Below are positions 17,525 through 25,781 of a stretch of 64,000 nt of DNA, in pieces. This DNA comes from Propionibacteriaceae bacterium. Lineage in GTDB: Bacteria > Actinomycetota > Actinomycetes > Propionibacteriales > Propionibacteriaceae. The stretch covers positions 28,414 to 92,413 of the forward strand of contig JAISJO010000068.1 of assembly GCA_031261485.1 (NCBI GenBank), read 5' to 3'. The translations under genes were made by a program, and so were the position numbers. Position 1 is the stretch's first letter; every line of letters starts with the position of its first letter. Under the pieces are notes generated by a model. That model made no database searches. It was not told the DNA's origin and saw only the letters and a program-made list of their open reading frames with translations.

Positions 17525-19171
17525 TCACATGCGTTCGGGGGCGGTGATGCCCAGCAGTCCTAACCCGACAGCGAGAGTCTTCTGCGTCGCGCGGCACAGG
17601 ACCAAGCGGGACGCCCGAACCTCCCCTTCCGATTTCAGCACAGGGCACTGCTCGTAGAAGGTGGACAGCTGTGTGGCCAATTCGAAGAGGTAAAGGCACA
17701 ACTTGTGCGGCTGGAGGCTGGCCACGACCTCGGCGACCGTGTCGGGAAAACGAGTGAGCAAGAGGGCGAGGGTCTGCTCTGCGAGTTCGGCCAGGATAGA
17801 TATAGTCGCTGTCGTGTCAACAACAATGTCCCCATCTGCTTCGGCTCGGCGCAGGATCTGAGAGACGCGCGCGTGTGCATATTGGAGGTACGGCCCGGTG
17901 TCGCCTGTCGTGGCGACCATGCGATTCAGGTCGAAGACGTAGTCCTTGTGGAGGGCGTTGCTGAGGTCGGCGTACTTCACAGCGGCCATCGCCACGTCGG
18001 GGGCAGCGACCTCTTCTGCGGCGTCGAGGAGGGTGTCGAGGGTCACCGCCTTGCCGTCGCGGGTCTTGAACATCTTGCCGTCCGAACCCAGGACCGAGCC
18101 GAATCCGACGTGTTCCGCCTTGACTGTATCCGGTAGCCAGCCAGCCATTTTCGCCACAGCGAAGACCTGCGCGAAGTGGTGGGCTTGCGGTGAGCCGACG
18201 ACATAAATGAGGCGTGTGGCCTTGAGGTCGTTGAGGCGGTAACGGATGGCAGCCAGGTCAGTGGCAGCATAACCGAATCCCCCGTCAGACTTGCGCACGA
18301 TGAGGGGCGTCTCATCACCAGGCACGAACACGCACAATGCTCCCTGGTCCACGACGGCAATTCCCCGCTGTTCCAAGTCTTCGGCCACGGAGGCCAGCAT
18401 GGGGTTGTACATGGATTCGCCAGCGAGGTCTTCGTCGGTGAGCAGGACGCCCAGCCGCGCATAGGCGCGGTTGAATCCTGCCTTGGACACATCGATCAGC
18501 GCCTGCCAGATGGTTCGGGTCTGTGGGTCCCCGGACTGGAGTGCGACCACCCGCAATCGGGCAGCCTCAGCGAATGCTTCATCCTCGCGGAAATGGACTT
18601 GGGCCCGTTTGTACAACTCAACTGACGTGTCCAGGGTCAGAGTCGTGGCGTCGATGCCCTCGAAGAGGATCTGCTCGACGAGCATGCCGAACTGTGTGCC
18701 CCAGTCTCCAATGTGATTTTGGGGGATGACTTCGTTGCCTCCTGCTCGCAAGACGCGGACGAGGCAATCACCAATGATGGTGCTGCGCAAGTTGCCGACG
18801 TGCATGGGCTTGGCGACATTCGGCGCAGAATAATCCACGATCACCTTGTCAGGGGACTCTTCCTGCTCGATGCCGTTGTGGGGGTCGGCCAATTGGTCGG
18901 TCACTGCTGTGGCGAGCACGTCCATCTTTACTCGAATATTGATGAATCCCGGTCCCGCGATCTCCAGGGGCTCGGCGATGTCGGACACGTCCACAGCTTC
19001 GATGATCTCGGCAGCCACGTCGCGCGGTTTGCGCCCTTGCTCGTTGGCAAGGCGAAGGGCCACGTTGCATTGGTAGTGCCCGAAAGCCGCCTTGGTCGCG
19101 GGCCGCAGTTCAGGGTCGATACCGGTGACTGCCTGGAAGCGGGAGGACAGGAGCGCAGGAATGGAAGACAT
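17525..19171 (-). CDS. argS: Arginyl-tRNA synthetase
   Basis: A class I synthetase of 548 residues. The N-terminal Add1 domain (to about residue 85) binds the tRNA D-loop. The HIGH-type motif is HVGNLRSTIIGD near residue 118. The KMSK region is degenerate (GKMFKTRDGK), as in many ArgRS. The C-terminal DALR anticodon-binding domain ends with GLLGITAPERM, typical of the family. The ATG lies 6 nt from AAGAAT with no Shine-Dalgarno. It is divergent from ispE with only a 62-bp gap. Confidence 0.98.
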   Translation of the reverse strand: MSSIPALLSSRFQAVTGIDPELRPATKAAFGHYQCNVALRLANEQGRKPRDVAAEIIEAVDVSDIAEPLEIAGPGFINIRVKMDVLATAVTDQLADPHNGIEQEESPDKVIVDYSAPNVAKPMHVGNLRSTIIGDCLVRVLRAGGNEVIPQNHIGDWGTQFGMLVEQILFEGIDATTLTLDTSVELYKRAQVHFREDEAFAEAARLRVVALQSGDPQTRTIWQALIDVSKAGFNRAYARLGVLLTDEDLAGESMYNPMLASVAEDLEQRGIAVVDQGALCVFVPGDETPLIVRKSDGGFGYAATDLAAIRYRLNDLKATRLIYVVGSPQAHHFAQVFAVAKMAGWLPDTVKAEHVGFGSVLGSDGKMFKTRDGKAVTLDTLLDAAEEVAAPDVAMAAVKYADLSNALHKDYVFDLNRMVATTGDTGPYLQYAHARVSQILRRAEADGDIVVDTTATISILAELAEQTLALLLTRFPDTVAEVVASLQPHKLCLYLFELATQLSTFYEQCPVLKSEGEVRASRLVLCRATQKTLAVGLGLLGITAPERM

Positions 19172-19177
19172 GGGTAC

Positions 19178-19183
19178 ATTCTT
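19178..19183 (-). promoter_or_regulatory. Leaderless -10 element of argS
   Basis: AAGAAT on the minus strand ends 6 nt before the ATG at 19171. Confidence 0.4.
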
Positions 19184-19221
19184 CCACGAGTGTGGTAGGG
19201 ATTTGGGTCGCGTCGGTTTGG

Positions 19222-19227
19222 TACGCT
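19222..19227 (+). promoter_or_regulatory. Leaderless -10 element of ispE
   Basis: TACGCT ends 6 nt before the ATG at 19234; the argS and ispE promoters are nearly back to back. Confidence 0.45.
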
Positions 19228-19233
19228 CGGAGC

Positions 19234-20151
19234 ATGAGCGTCAAGGTGCGGGTACCGGGCAAGGTCAACCTTGCCCTGCGCGTGGGCGCGCGTCGGGAGG
19301 ATGGATACCACGAACTCGCCACCATCTTTCAGGCTGTTTCCTTGTACGACGAGGTCGAGGCTTCGCTTGGGGAGGGCGTGACATGCGAGATGCTCGGCAC
19401 ACAAGCCCATCTCGTTCAGGTCGGTGACAACAATCTGGCAGTCCGGGCGGCATGCCTGCTGGCTGAGCGTTTCAACGTGACCGACGGTGTACATCTGGTC
19501 ATTGACAAGCGGATTCCCGTGGCGGGCGGGATGGCGGGCGGCTCGGCCGATGCCGCTGCGGCCTTGCTTGCGTGTGCACGACTGTGGGGCGTGGATGCGT
19601 CATTCGAGGACTTGGTGTCGCTGGGTGCGACGCTCGGTGCGGATGTGCCCTTTGCGCTGATGGGAGGTTGCGCCTTGGGGCAGGGGCGTGGTGAGGTCTT
19701 GACACCGGTTCTGAGCCGAGGCACGTACTCCTGGGTCCTCGCCTTTGCGCATCAGGGTTTGTCAACCCCCGCAGTGTTCAGGACTTTGGACGATATGCAG
19801 GAACGTGTGCCCGAGTCCATGAGGCTCGCTTCCCATCCTCCCATGCCCGCTGATGTGATGAGGGCGCTCACGACAGGCGACCCGACGATCCTTGCCCCCA
19901 CCCTCGTCAATGACCTCCATGCCCCAGCCCTCGCTCTTGCCCCCAGCCTGGCCACGACTATTCGTGCTGGTCAGGAGGCTGGCGCCTTGGCGGCTCTGCT
20001 GTCGGGCTCCGGACCAACTATCGCATTCCTTGTCAGCGATGAGTATGCAGCAACAGACTTGGCGGTCAATCTCTCGTCCCAGGGTGTGGCCCGCGAGGTG
20101 CGTGTGGTCAGCGGCCCTGTTTCTGGCGCGACGGTTATTGAGGAGAAGTAG
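19234..20151 (+). CDS. ispE: 4-diphosphocytidyl-2-C-methyl-D-erythritol kinase
   Basis: A GHMP kinase of 305 residues that phosphorylates CDP-ME in the non-mevalonate isoprenoid pathway. Motif 1 is VPGKVNLALRVGARREDGYH, the ATP-binding motif 2 is PVAGGMAGGSADAAAAL and motif 3 is ALLSGSGPTIAFL. The ATG at 19234 gives the family's N-terminus (MSVKVRVPGKVNL); the longer frame extends into argS promoter sequence and is rejected. Expression is probably leaderless. Confidence 0.97.
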   Translation: MSVKVRVPGKVNLALRVGARREDGYHELATIFQAVSLYDEVEASLGEGVTCEMLGTQAHLVQVGDNNLAVRAACLLAERFNVTDGVHLVIDKRIPVAGGMAGGSADAAAALLACARLWGVDASFEDLVSLGATLGADVPFALMGGCALGQGRGEVLTPVLSRGTYSWVLAFAHQGLSTPAVFRTLDDMQERVPESMRLASHPPMPADVMRALTTGDPTILAPTLVNDLHAPALALAPSLATTIRAGQEAGALAALLSGSGPTIAFLVSDEYAATDLAVNLSSQGVAREVRVVSGPVSGATVIEEK

Positions 20152-20242
20152 TTGCACGAATGAGCCGACCGACAACTCGACCCTTCCGGCGCACCGATAT
20201 ACCAACCCTTCTTCAGCGAGGGCAAGACTGATCAATTTTCGA

Positions 20243-20270
20243 TGTCATCCTGCGACTGGACGCACGTTGA
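20243..20270. repeat. REP-like sequence (degenerate copy)
   Basis: The stretch TGTCATCCTGCGACTGGACG followed by CACGTTGACG resembles the REP-like hairpin at 49944-49971 but with a weakened right arm. It lies in the ispE to LuxR gap. Confidence 0.4.
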
Positions 20271-20370
20271 CGGCCCACGTGGCCTAGGCCAAATTACCCG
20301 CGTAAGAGCCCGTTTCGATTACCAAAAGAAAATACACTATTATGTGAAAACACGATGAAAGCGGGAACCC

Positions 20371-22878
20371 ATGCCTGAATCATTCATCCCATTTCGCCAG
20401 CAGATTGAGCAAGCCCTCAACTTCGCTCAAGATGGCATCGGCAGCCACTTTGTTGGCCTGCCCTTTTCTGGTCGTTCTGAGTTGCTTGAAAGTATTACGC
20501 GCGGCTTGAAAGAGCGCGGGCGCACTGTCCTTGCGTTGAGTGGCAACGCCGCCTGGCAAAACCAGCCGATGGCGGCGTTCGCCAATACGCCACTGTCCTT
20601 CTTGGCTGAGGCCGGGAGACGATGGCATGTCCCTCCTGGTGCGGCGACGGAGGCTGGCGCTCCCGATCCAGTCGAGGCGATTTCGTCATTGTCCAATCAT
20701 TTGGTCATTGTGGCCACTCAGGCTGATTTGCTGGACCGCCACACTATTGGTGCGATCACTGCGGCTCATCAGGCCCACGGCTTTGTCGTCATCACGAGCA
20801 GCAGTCCGTCCGTCTTCCACCCGGGCACCCTCATGGCGAATGTGAATAAGGCCATCAGGGTTAATATGCCGACTCTGACGATGCGAGGCGCGGACGCTGT
20901 CATCGTCGATATCTTGGGCGAACCGCTGGAATCGAGAGGTGTGGCAGCGATCACCCGAGCGTGTGGTGGGCTGTATGGACTGATTCGCTCGGTGACCATC
21001 GTCGGCAAACAGACACAGTCCCTTGTGCCTATTGGCAATCGATGGCGCGCGGTGGGACCACTCTGGTCGCCTATGCTCAGTGGCATCGCCCAGTCATTCG
21101 TCGCTTCCTTCGATGAGCCGACCCTTGAAGCGGCGACTGCTTTGGCCCTGGCTGGAATGGTGCTGCCCGAGAACGCCGATGGGCTGGTTTCGCCTGACCA
21201 ACTGCGGATTCTGACCGAGTCAGGAGTCATACAGTTCCAGGACAGTCTCCCAGGCTCTCCCTTCGCCCTACACCCGCCACTCTTGGCCACCTATCTGCGT
21301 GAGCGGGTCAAGAATGCGTCTGGCAGCAGTATTACTGTGCCAGATGGAGTGACCAAACTTCTGGACGCTTGGCGGGCCGACAAGACTGCACAGACCGCGC
21401 TACCGCTGTGGCAAGCCATGCGGCGCGGAGTGCGTCCTGACCATGAGATCGATCAGGTGATGAGAGGGACCACCAGGTATGGCGACGATCTCCTGTCGGG
21501 CAAGTTCATGTGGTGGAAGGCGCTGTGGATAGAGGGGTATGCCCAAGACTCGAAGGCCGCTGAGGCTCTCGTTGACGAAGCGCTGCCGAACATGCCGCAC
21601 TATCGTTCTCTCCTGCGTGCGGCAAAGGCGAGAGTTCGCTTTATCAGCAATCGTCCGATTGATCCCAATGATTTGCAGATGCCTGGTCCGGACGAAGACC
21701 CGTACACCCTGCTCCCCATCACGTCCCTGACTGTCGAGGCTGCGATTGCCGCTGGCCTGACCTTCCAAGCCGACGCTGCCCTGGAGGGGTTCAGCGATCT
21801 TGTTGAGGCTCACATCAAGGACGCAGGTGACATCTTCGTCCATTTGTCGGCCTATTTGCCGGTTCTCAACCGGATCTTGGCTGGCGACTTGGATCGGGGC
21901 ATCACAGACGGATTGCTCGCTATGCGCAGGATCGATCAGCGGGCGTCTCTGCGCGGTCCCGCTGTCGCTTACGCGGTCATGCTTGGGCACTTGGTAGCCG
22001 GTCGCTTCGGTGCGGCCAGCACGATGTTCGAAAAGTGCATCTCATTGTCGGCGCCAGTGGCGATTGATGATCTGTTTTCATTTGGAGCGCACATCGCCTT
22101 GCTACAGGGTGACAGAGAGTACGCCCTCTCTCTGATGTCACGCTGGGACACCTCGCCTGCCGGGGCCGGTGAGGGTTCTTACGTTGCCTATTCCCGAGCA
22201 CCGGGGATGGCACCCGAGCCTGTGCGTGTCCTGACCAATCCCAATATCAGTGACGCCGAAAGATGCGCACAGGGGTGGGACTTGGTCCTGACTCATCTCA
22301 ACGGAGGCCACGTCAGTTCTGCCATGTTCATGGCGATTCAGGCTGTTTATTACGGACCATGCCCAGAGGCTGTCGGCCCCATAACGCAAGCTCTGACGAC
22401 GATTGAAAGTCCCATGATCATCGAGCTGACGCGCCTCGTCTTGGCTGCCAACGATGGAGACATCCCCGCCCTGGACCAGGCTATTGCGGAGATGTCCACT
22501 CATCATTGGATGCTCTTTGCCATACGCGGCCAAGTGGCCAAGGCGCTCTTGCTCTATCGCCAAGGGGAGAGCGTTGCCGGTGCTCTGGCCGCTCACTATG
22601 CCTGGAAGTTGGCCGGCTCCGAAGCCGTCAACGGTATGGGCATTTTCGAGCCCATTGCGAAGCAAGTCGGCTTGTCTCACCGGGAGTACGAGGTGATCGA
22701 CTTGGTGGCCCAAGGCATGACCGCTGCCGAGGCTGCGGGGCGGTTGTACCTCAGCACACGCACGGTGGAGACTCATCTGCGCAATATCACCACCAAGACC
22801 GGAATCTCTCATCGGGACAACCTCATTGAGGCCGTCAGAACTTGGCTGCACGAAGTCAGACAGACCCCTAGGGCCTGA
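20371..22878 (+). CDS. Large LuxR-family regulator with degenerate STAND-like ATPase domain
   Basis: An 835-residue cytoplasmic regulator. The N-terminus resembles an AAA/STAND module, but the P-loop reads GLPFSGRSELL and lacks the Lys of GKS/T, so ATP binding is doubtful. The middle 450 residues are a helical, TPR-like array. The C-terminus (about residues 765-830) is a LuxR helix-turn-helix: LSHREYEVIDLVAQGMTAAE and LYLSTRTVETHLRNITTKTG. The start has only a weak AAAGCGGGA site behind an AT-rich promoter region. It is convergent with the HEVAH-protein gene, so a regulatory link is only a suggestion. Confidence 0.85.
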   Translation: MPESFIPFRQQIEQALNFAQDGIGSHFVGLPFSGRSELLESITRGLKERGRTVLALSGNAAWQNQPMAAFANTPLSFLAEAGRRWHVPPGAATEAGAPDPVEAISSLSNHLVIVATQADLLDRHTIGAITAAHQAHGFVVITSSSPSVFHPGTLMANVNKAIRVNMPTLTMRGADAVIVDILGEPLESRGVAAITRACGGLYGLIRSVTIVGKQTQSLVPIGNRWRAVGPLWSPMLSGIAQSFVASFDEPTLEAATALALAGMVLPENADGLVSPDQLRILTESGVIQFQDSLPGSPFALHPPLLATYLRERVKNASGSSITVPDGVTKLLDAWRADKTAQTALPLWQAMRRGVRPDHEIDQVMRGTTRYGDDLLSGKFMWWKALWIEGYAQDSKAAEALVDEALPNMPHYRSLLRAAKARVRFISNRPIDPNDLQMPGPDEDPYTLLPITSLTVEAAIAAGLTFQADAALEGFSDLVEAHIKDAGDIFVHLSAYLPVLNRILAGDLDRGITDGLLAMRRIDQRASLRGPAVAYAVMLGHLVAGRFGAASTMFEKCISLSAPVAIDDLFSFGAHIALLQGDREYALSLMSRWDTSPAGAGEGSYVAYSRAPGMAPEPVRVLTNPNISDAERCAQGWDLVLTHLNGGHVSSAMFMAIQAVYYGPCPEAVGPITQALTTIESPMIIELTRLVLAANDGDIPALDQAIAEMSTHHWMLFAIRGQVAKALLLYRQGESVAGALAAHYAWKLAGSEAVNGMGIFEPIAKQVGLSHREYEVIDLVAQGMTAAEAAGRLYLSTRTVETHLRNITTKTGISHRDNLIEAVRTWLHEVRQTPRA

Positions 22879-22898
22879 CACTGTTGAGTGCCAGGCCC
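22871..22898. terminator. Hairpin terminator overlapping the regulator stop codon
   Basis: GGGCCTGACACT and AGTGCCAGGCCC form a 12-bp stem (one G-U) with a GTTG loop. The TGA stop lies inside the left arm. There is no U-tract, as is common in high-GC actinobacteria. It also lies 25 nt past the end of the convergent gene, so it may act in both directions. Confidence 0.6.
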
Positions 22899-22922
22899 CA
22901 GGGCTGTGTGATAGCAGCGGGA

Positions 22923-24536
22923 CTATGAGTGGGCGCGCCGCCAGCCGACGAGTGCAGCGAGCAGACCGTAACTAGCCAAGAGTGGGGCAACTCCGGCAGG
23001 GACAGATCCGTTCACAGGCGCCACCGCGCCACCAGTAGCAATCGTGAGAGACTCCTGCGTCGAAGACGGGTCGGTCGTGTCCGTCGGGTCTGTCACTTTG
23101 GTCTCGGTCTCAGGCTCGGATGCCATGGGCTGTTCAACCGTTTGCGCTGGTTCGGTCGGCAGTTCCCCAGATTCCGCGGGCACCTCGTTGGGAACGACAG
23201 GCACAGTCGGGCCAGTCGGGCCATTCGGTCCTGCCGGGTTGGCGGGTGGTTCCGTGGGCTCCGCAGGTGGTTCTTCGGCGGGCTGGGCTGGCGGTTGAGA
23301 GGGTTCCGTGGCCGCCTCTGTGGGCTGCGTGGCCGGTGGGGCAGGGGGTGCCGGGGGCTCCGGTGGGGCCGGAGGTGCGGGAGGTGCCGGTGGTTCCCGA
23401 GGTGGTGTCGGGGGTTCAGGGGCCTCGGCTGGCTGTTCGCCCTGTTCGGTCGATGAGTCACCTGGTTCGGCAGGGGGTTCGTTCTGCCCTGGTTCAGCGG
23501 GCGGGTCCGCAGGTTGTGCCGGGGGTTCGGCCGGTGGTGCCGGGGGTGCCGGAGGCTCTACGGGGGGCTGGGCCGGTGGCTGCGAGGGTTCCGTGGCCGA
23601 ATCGGTCGGCTGGGAGCCGGGTGGTGTCACAGGTTCTGTCGGCGTCTCGCTGGGCTGAGTCGGTGGTTCCGACGGTTCTGTCGTGGCTTCGCCTGGGGTC
23701 GTCGGTTCGCTTGGTGCCGAAGTGGGCTCCGAGGTCGGGGGAGTGTCCTCATTGGCGACTGCACATCCGCCGCCAGGCAATTTCGGAACAGCCGCGTACT
23801 TGGCTGGCAAGCTCCTCCACAAGCCATCCATGAAATAGAAGGGGAGAATCGAGGTGCACAAGTCTTGTGCCGTCACTGTGTAGGTGTACGAGGTCGCGCC
23901 GGGGATGTCGACGTATCCGCTTCCGGCATCGCGTCTCCACTGGATGGGCGTCTGATCTGGGACACTGCCAAGAGACGGTAGGACGGAACCCAGCGTGGAG
24001 CAGATGCCGTTGCGTATTTCTTCTGCGATTGCGGTGAAGTCTGCTTTGTCGGCTGCCGTGACGCTTGAGTCAGACAGATACCCGAGGTTGGGAGTGATTG
24101 TCATCCCGAGGTACTTCACGGCGTACGCATCTGTCACAAACTCGAAGTTCTTCATGGTGGAGTTCCCAAACGCATGTTGGCCCGCTGCAATAGGTGGGTT
24201 TGTTGTCATACACGCCTGGTAAATCTTGTTGTGGGCGACCTCATGTCGAGCGCTCTCCAACCACCTGTTGAGAGTCTCAGTCTTGCTGGTGTCGAAGTAA
24301 ATGGTGTTCTCGCTTGTCCAGCAGGCGTTCGTGTTGGGGCCCAAAGAGGCGCAGCGGTTCGCCTCAAAAGAGACGTTGATATTCGGATCAAGACTCTTGA
24401 CCAGGTTGGTGATTGCGGTCTGATCAGCAGATGGGATTGCTGCGGATGCGAGGGCCGGGAATATCACGGTAATCCCGAGGGCCAGGGATGCCGCTAGGGC
24501 AAACATGGATGTGTGTTTCTTGAGGGAGGTCAGCAT
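22923..24536 (-). CDS. Secreted wall-associated protein with HEVAH zincin motif and Pro/Glu-rich stalk
   Basis: A 537-residue exported protein. A signal peptide ends near ALASA (residue 32). The globular domain (about 35-250) contains ARHEVAHNK with HExxH at residues 98-102, and FEFVTDAYAVKYLG about 30 residues later could supply the third zinc ligand. Several Cys suggest disulfides. Residues of about 270-490 are Pro/Glu/Ala/Thr repeats (PPAEP, PTEP). A hydrophobic segment and WRRAHS at the end look like a wall-sorting tail, but no LPXTG is present; IATGG is the nearest match. Strong Shine-Dalgarno AAAGGAGAGG. The protease role is inferred from the motif. Confidence 0.75.
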   Translation of the reverse strand: MLTSLKKHTSMFALAASLALGITVIFPALASAAIPSADQTAITNLVKSLDPNINVSFEANRCASLGPNTNACWTSENTIYFDTSKTETLNRWLESARHEVAHNKIYQACMTTNPPIAAGQHAFGNSTMKNFEFVTDAYAVKYLGMTITPNLGYLSDSSVTAADKADFTAIAEEIRNGICSTLGSVLPSLGSVPDQTPIQWRRDAGSGYVDIPGATSYTYTVTAQDLCTSILPFYFMDGLWRSLPAKYAAVPKLPGGGCAVANEDTPPTSEPTSAPSEPTTPGEATTEPSEPPTQPSETPTEPVTPPGSQPTDSATEPSQPPAQPPVEPPAPPAPPAEPPAQPADPPAEPGQNEPPAEPGDSSTEQGEQPAEAPEPPTPPREPPAPPAPPAPPEPPAPPAPPATQPTEAATEPSQPPAQPAEEPPAEPTEPPANPAGPNGPTGPTVPVVPNEVPAESGELPTEPAQTVEQPMASEPETETKVTDPTDTTDPSSTQESLTIATGGAVAPVNGSVPAGVAPLLASYGLLAALVGWRRAHS

Positions 24537-25102
24537 TGTCCTCTCCTTTCAGTCAGGGGGCGCACAACTGTCGTCGTCGTGCGAAATGGTTCTTCAATGA
24601 ACATAGGTTCACTCTCCAATCGAGTTGGTAGGGAAGTGCTGGCTGATGCTGGGAGTCGCCGCAGTGTCAGGCGGCATGGGAAGACCGCCCGACCCTGGGT
24701 TCCGACGACTCGCATGATTAGTCAGTGGTTCCCTAGAGGGAAGTACTTCAGGGTTCCGACCGGACTCGCATGGGTTTACGGGCAAAGCCACCCTGAGGCG
24801 AGAGTCACTGTACGCACGCACTTGGCGATGACTTCCTGCTCTCTGGGTCACTTTGCCCGCGACTCAGGTGTGCTCAACTCGGGGATAAGTGTCTCTGCCG
24901 AGGTCCGTGCGTACTGCCACTAAGTTGAGTAATTCCAGATAATGGGTGCACTAAGGTTGCCGAAAAAGGTCCCCTCTGAGAACCATCAGCCTTTCCCCAC
25001 CGAATCGCCGACTGGCGTGCTTGCGATAGGCTCGACTTCACCAAGGGAAGCGCTGACCTAGCTGATGTGTCAGCGGTTCCAAAGTACCTCGGGAGGCAAA
25101 TC
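24537..25102. other. Long non-coding region with internal repeats
   Basis: 566 bp without a credible gene. It contains a direct repeat of GGGTTCCGAC...ACTCGCATG (24697-24716 and 24751-24772), a 14-bp palindrome TTCCCTAGAGGGAA (24729-24742) between the copies, and the inverted pair GGGCAAAG (24780-24787) and CTTTGCCC (24851-24858). It may hold a structured leader of the HEVAH-protein gene, or of the gene at 25103. Confidence 0.5.
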
Positions 25103-25777
25103 ATGGACGGAGTCACCATTGTGGCGCTGGGTGCCATCGCGGGCATCGCTGTCCTGGCCATCCTCGTGGTGGCGGCAGCGGCAATACGCAATCGGCAGCG
25201 CAGTTGGGGTGTGCAAGCCTATGCGCTCGGGCAGGGCTGGACCTATGCCGCGAGTGACCCCACGGCAAACAAAATCTGTTCGGCTATCCCTGTTTTCGGT
25301 CTGAGCGCGCACGCCCGCGACGTTGTGACAGGGGAGCACAATTCGGTCCCGTTCATGGCGTTTACCCTTGTCCCAGGCCGTGAGGGCCATCCTGGAGATG
25401 CGTCGAGGCATGTGTCGGGTGCCGGTGTCATCGCCCTGCGAACCCCGGGGACCATCGAGCCCGTCATCCTGACGCCCCAGGGTTTCGTGGAGAGGATCAG
25501 CGCGGCCCTGGGCGGCCAGGATATCCTCACAGGCCGCGACGAGGTGGATTCGGCCTGGCGCATTCGAGGCGACGAGCCCACAGTCCTACAGGTTCTCACC
25601 GACCCCCTCTTGGACTGGCTCACGGACCCCGAGACGAGCGGGTCGTACGGTTTCGAGAACGGGTACGTCGTGACGTGGAGCGTGGAGCGTTTCGCGCCCG
25701 GCGACATTGAGCATTACCTCAACAAGCTGGAAGCGCTCACGGAACTCGTGCCTGGGCAGGTCTGGGGTTTGCGGTAA
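25103..25777 (+). CDS. Single-pass membrane protein of unknown function
   Basis: 224 residues. An N-terminal helix (about residues 5-27, VTIVALGAIAGIAVLAILVV) precedes a soluble domain of about 195 residues with VPFMAFTLVPGREGHPGD and a Trp-rich C-terminus (WSVERFAPGDIEHYL). This layout recalls DUF3137-like proteins, but the match is not strong enough to name. The start is set by CGGGAGG 8 nt upstream of the ATG. It is convergent with the large flippase-like gene, leaving a 4-nt gap. Confidence 0.75.
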   Translation: MDGVTIVALGAIAGIAVLAILVVAAAAIRNRQRSWGVQAYALGQGWTYAASDPTANKICSAIPVFGLSAHARDVVTGEHNSVPFMAFTLVPGREGHPGDASRHVSGAGVIALRTPGTIEPVILTPQGFVERISAALGGQDILTGRDEVDSAWRIRGDEPTVLQVLTDPLLDWLTDPETSGSYGFENGYVVTWSVERFAPGDIEHYLNKLEALTELVPGQVWGLR

Positions 25778-25781
25778 GGAT

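Noticed and set aside
22923..23040. Canonical LPXTG sorting signal at the end of the HEVAH protein
   Set aside because: No LPXTG or LAXTG is present; only a weak IATGG precedes the hydrophobic tail.
24770..24860. c-di-GMP (GEMM) riboswitch
   Set aside because: GGGCAAAGCCACC resembles one GEMM segment, but the paired GGCAAACC half is missing and the orientation is opposite to the HEVAH-protein gene.
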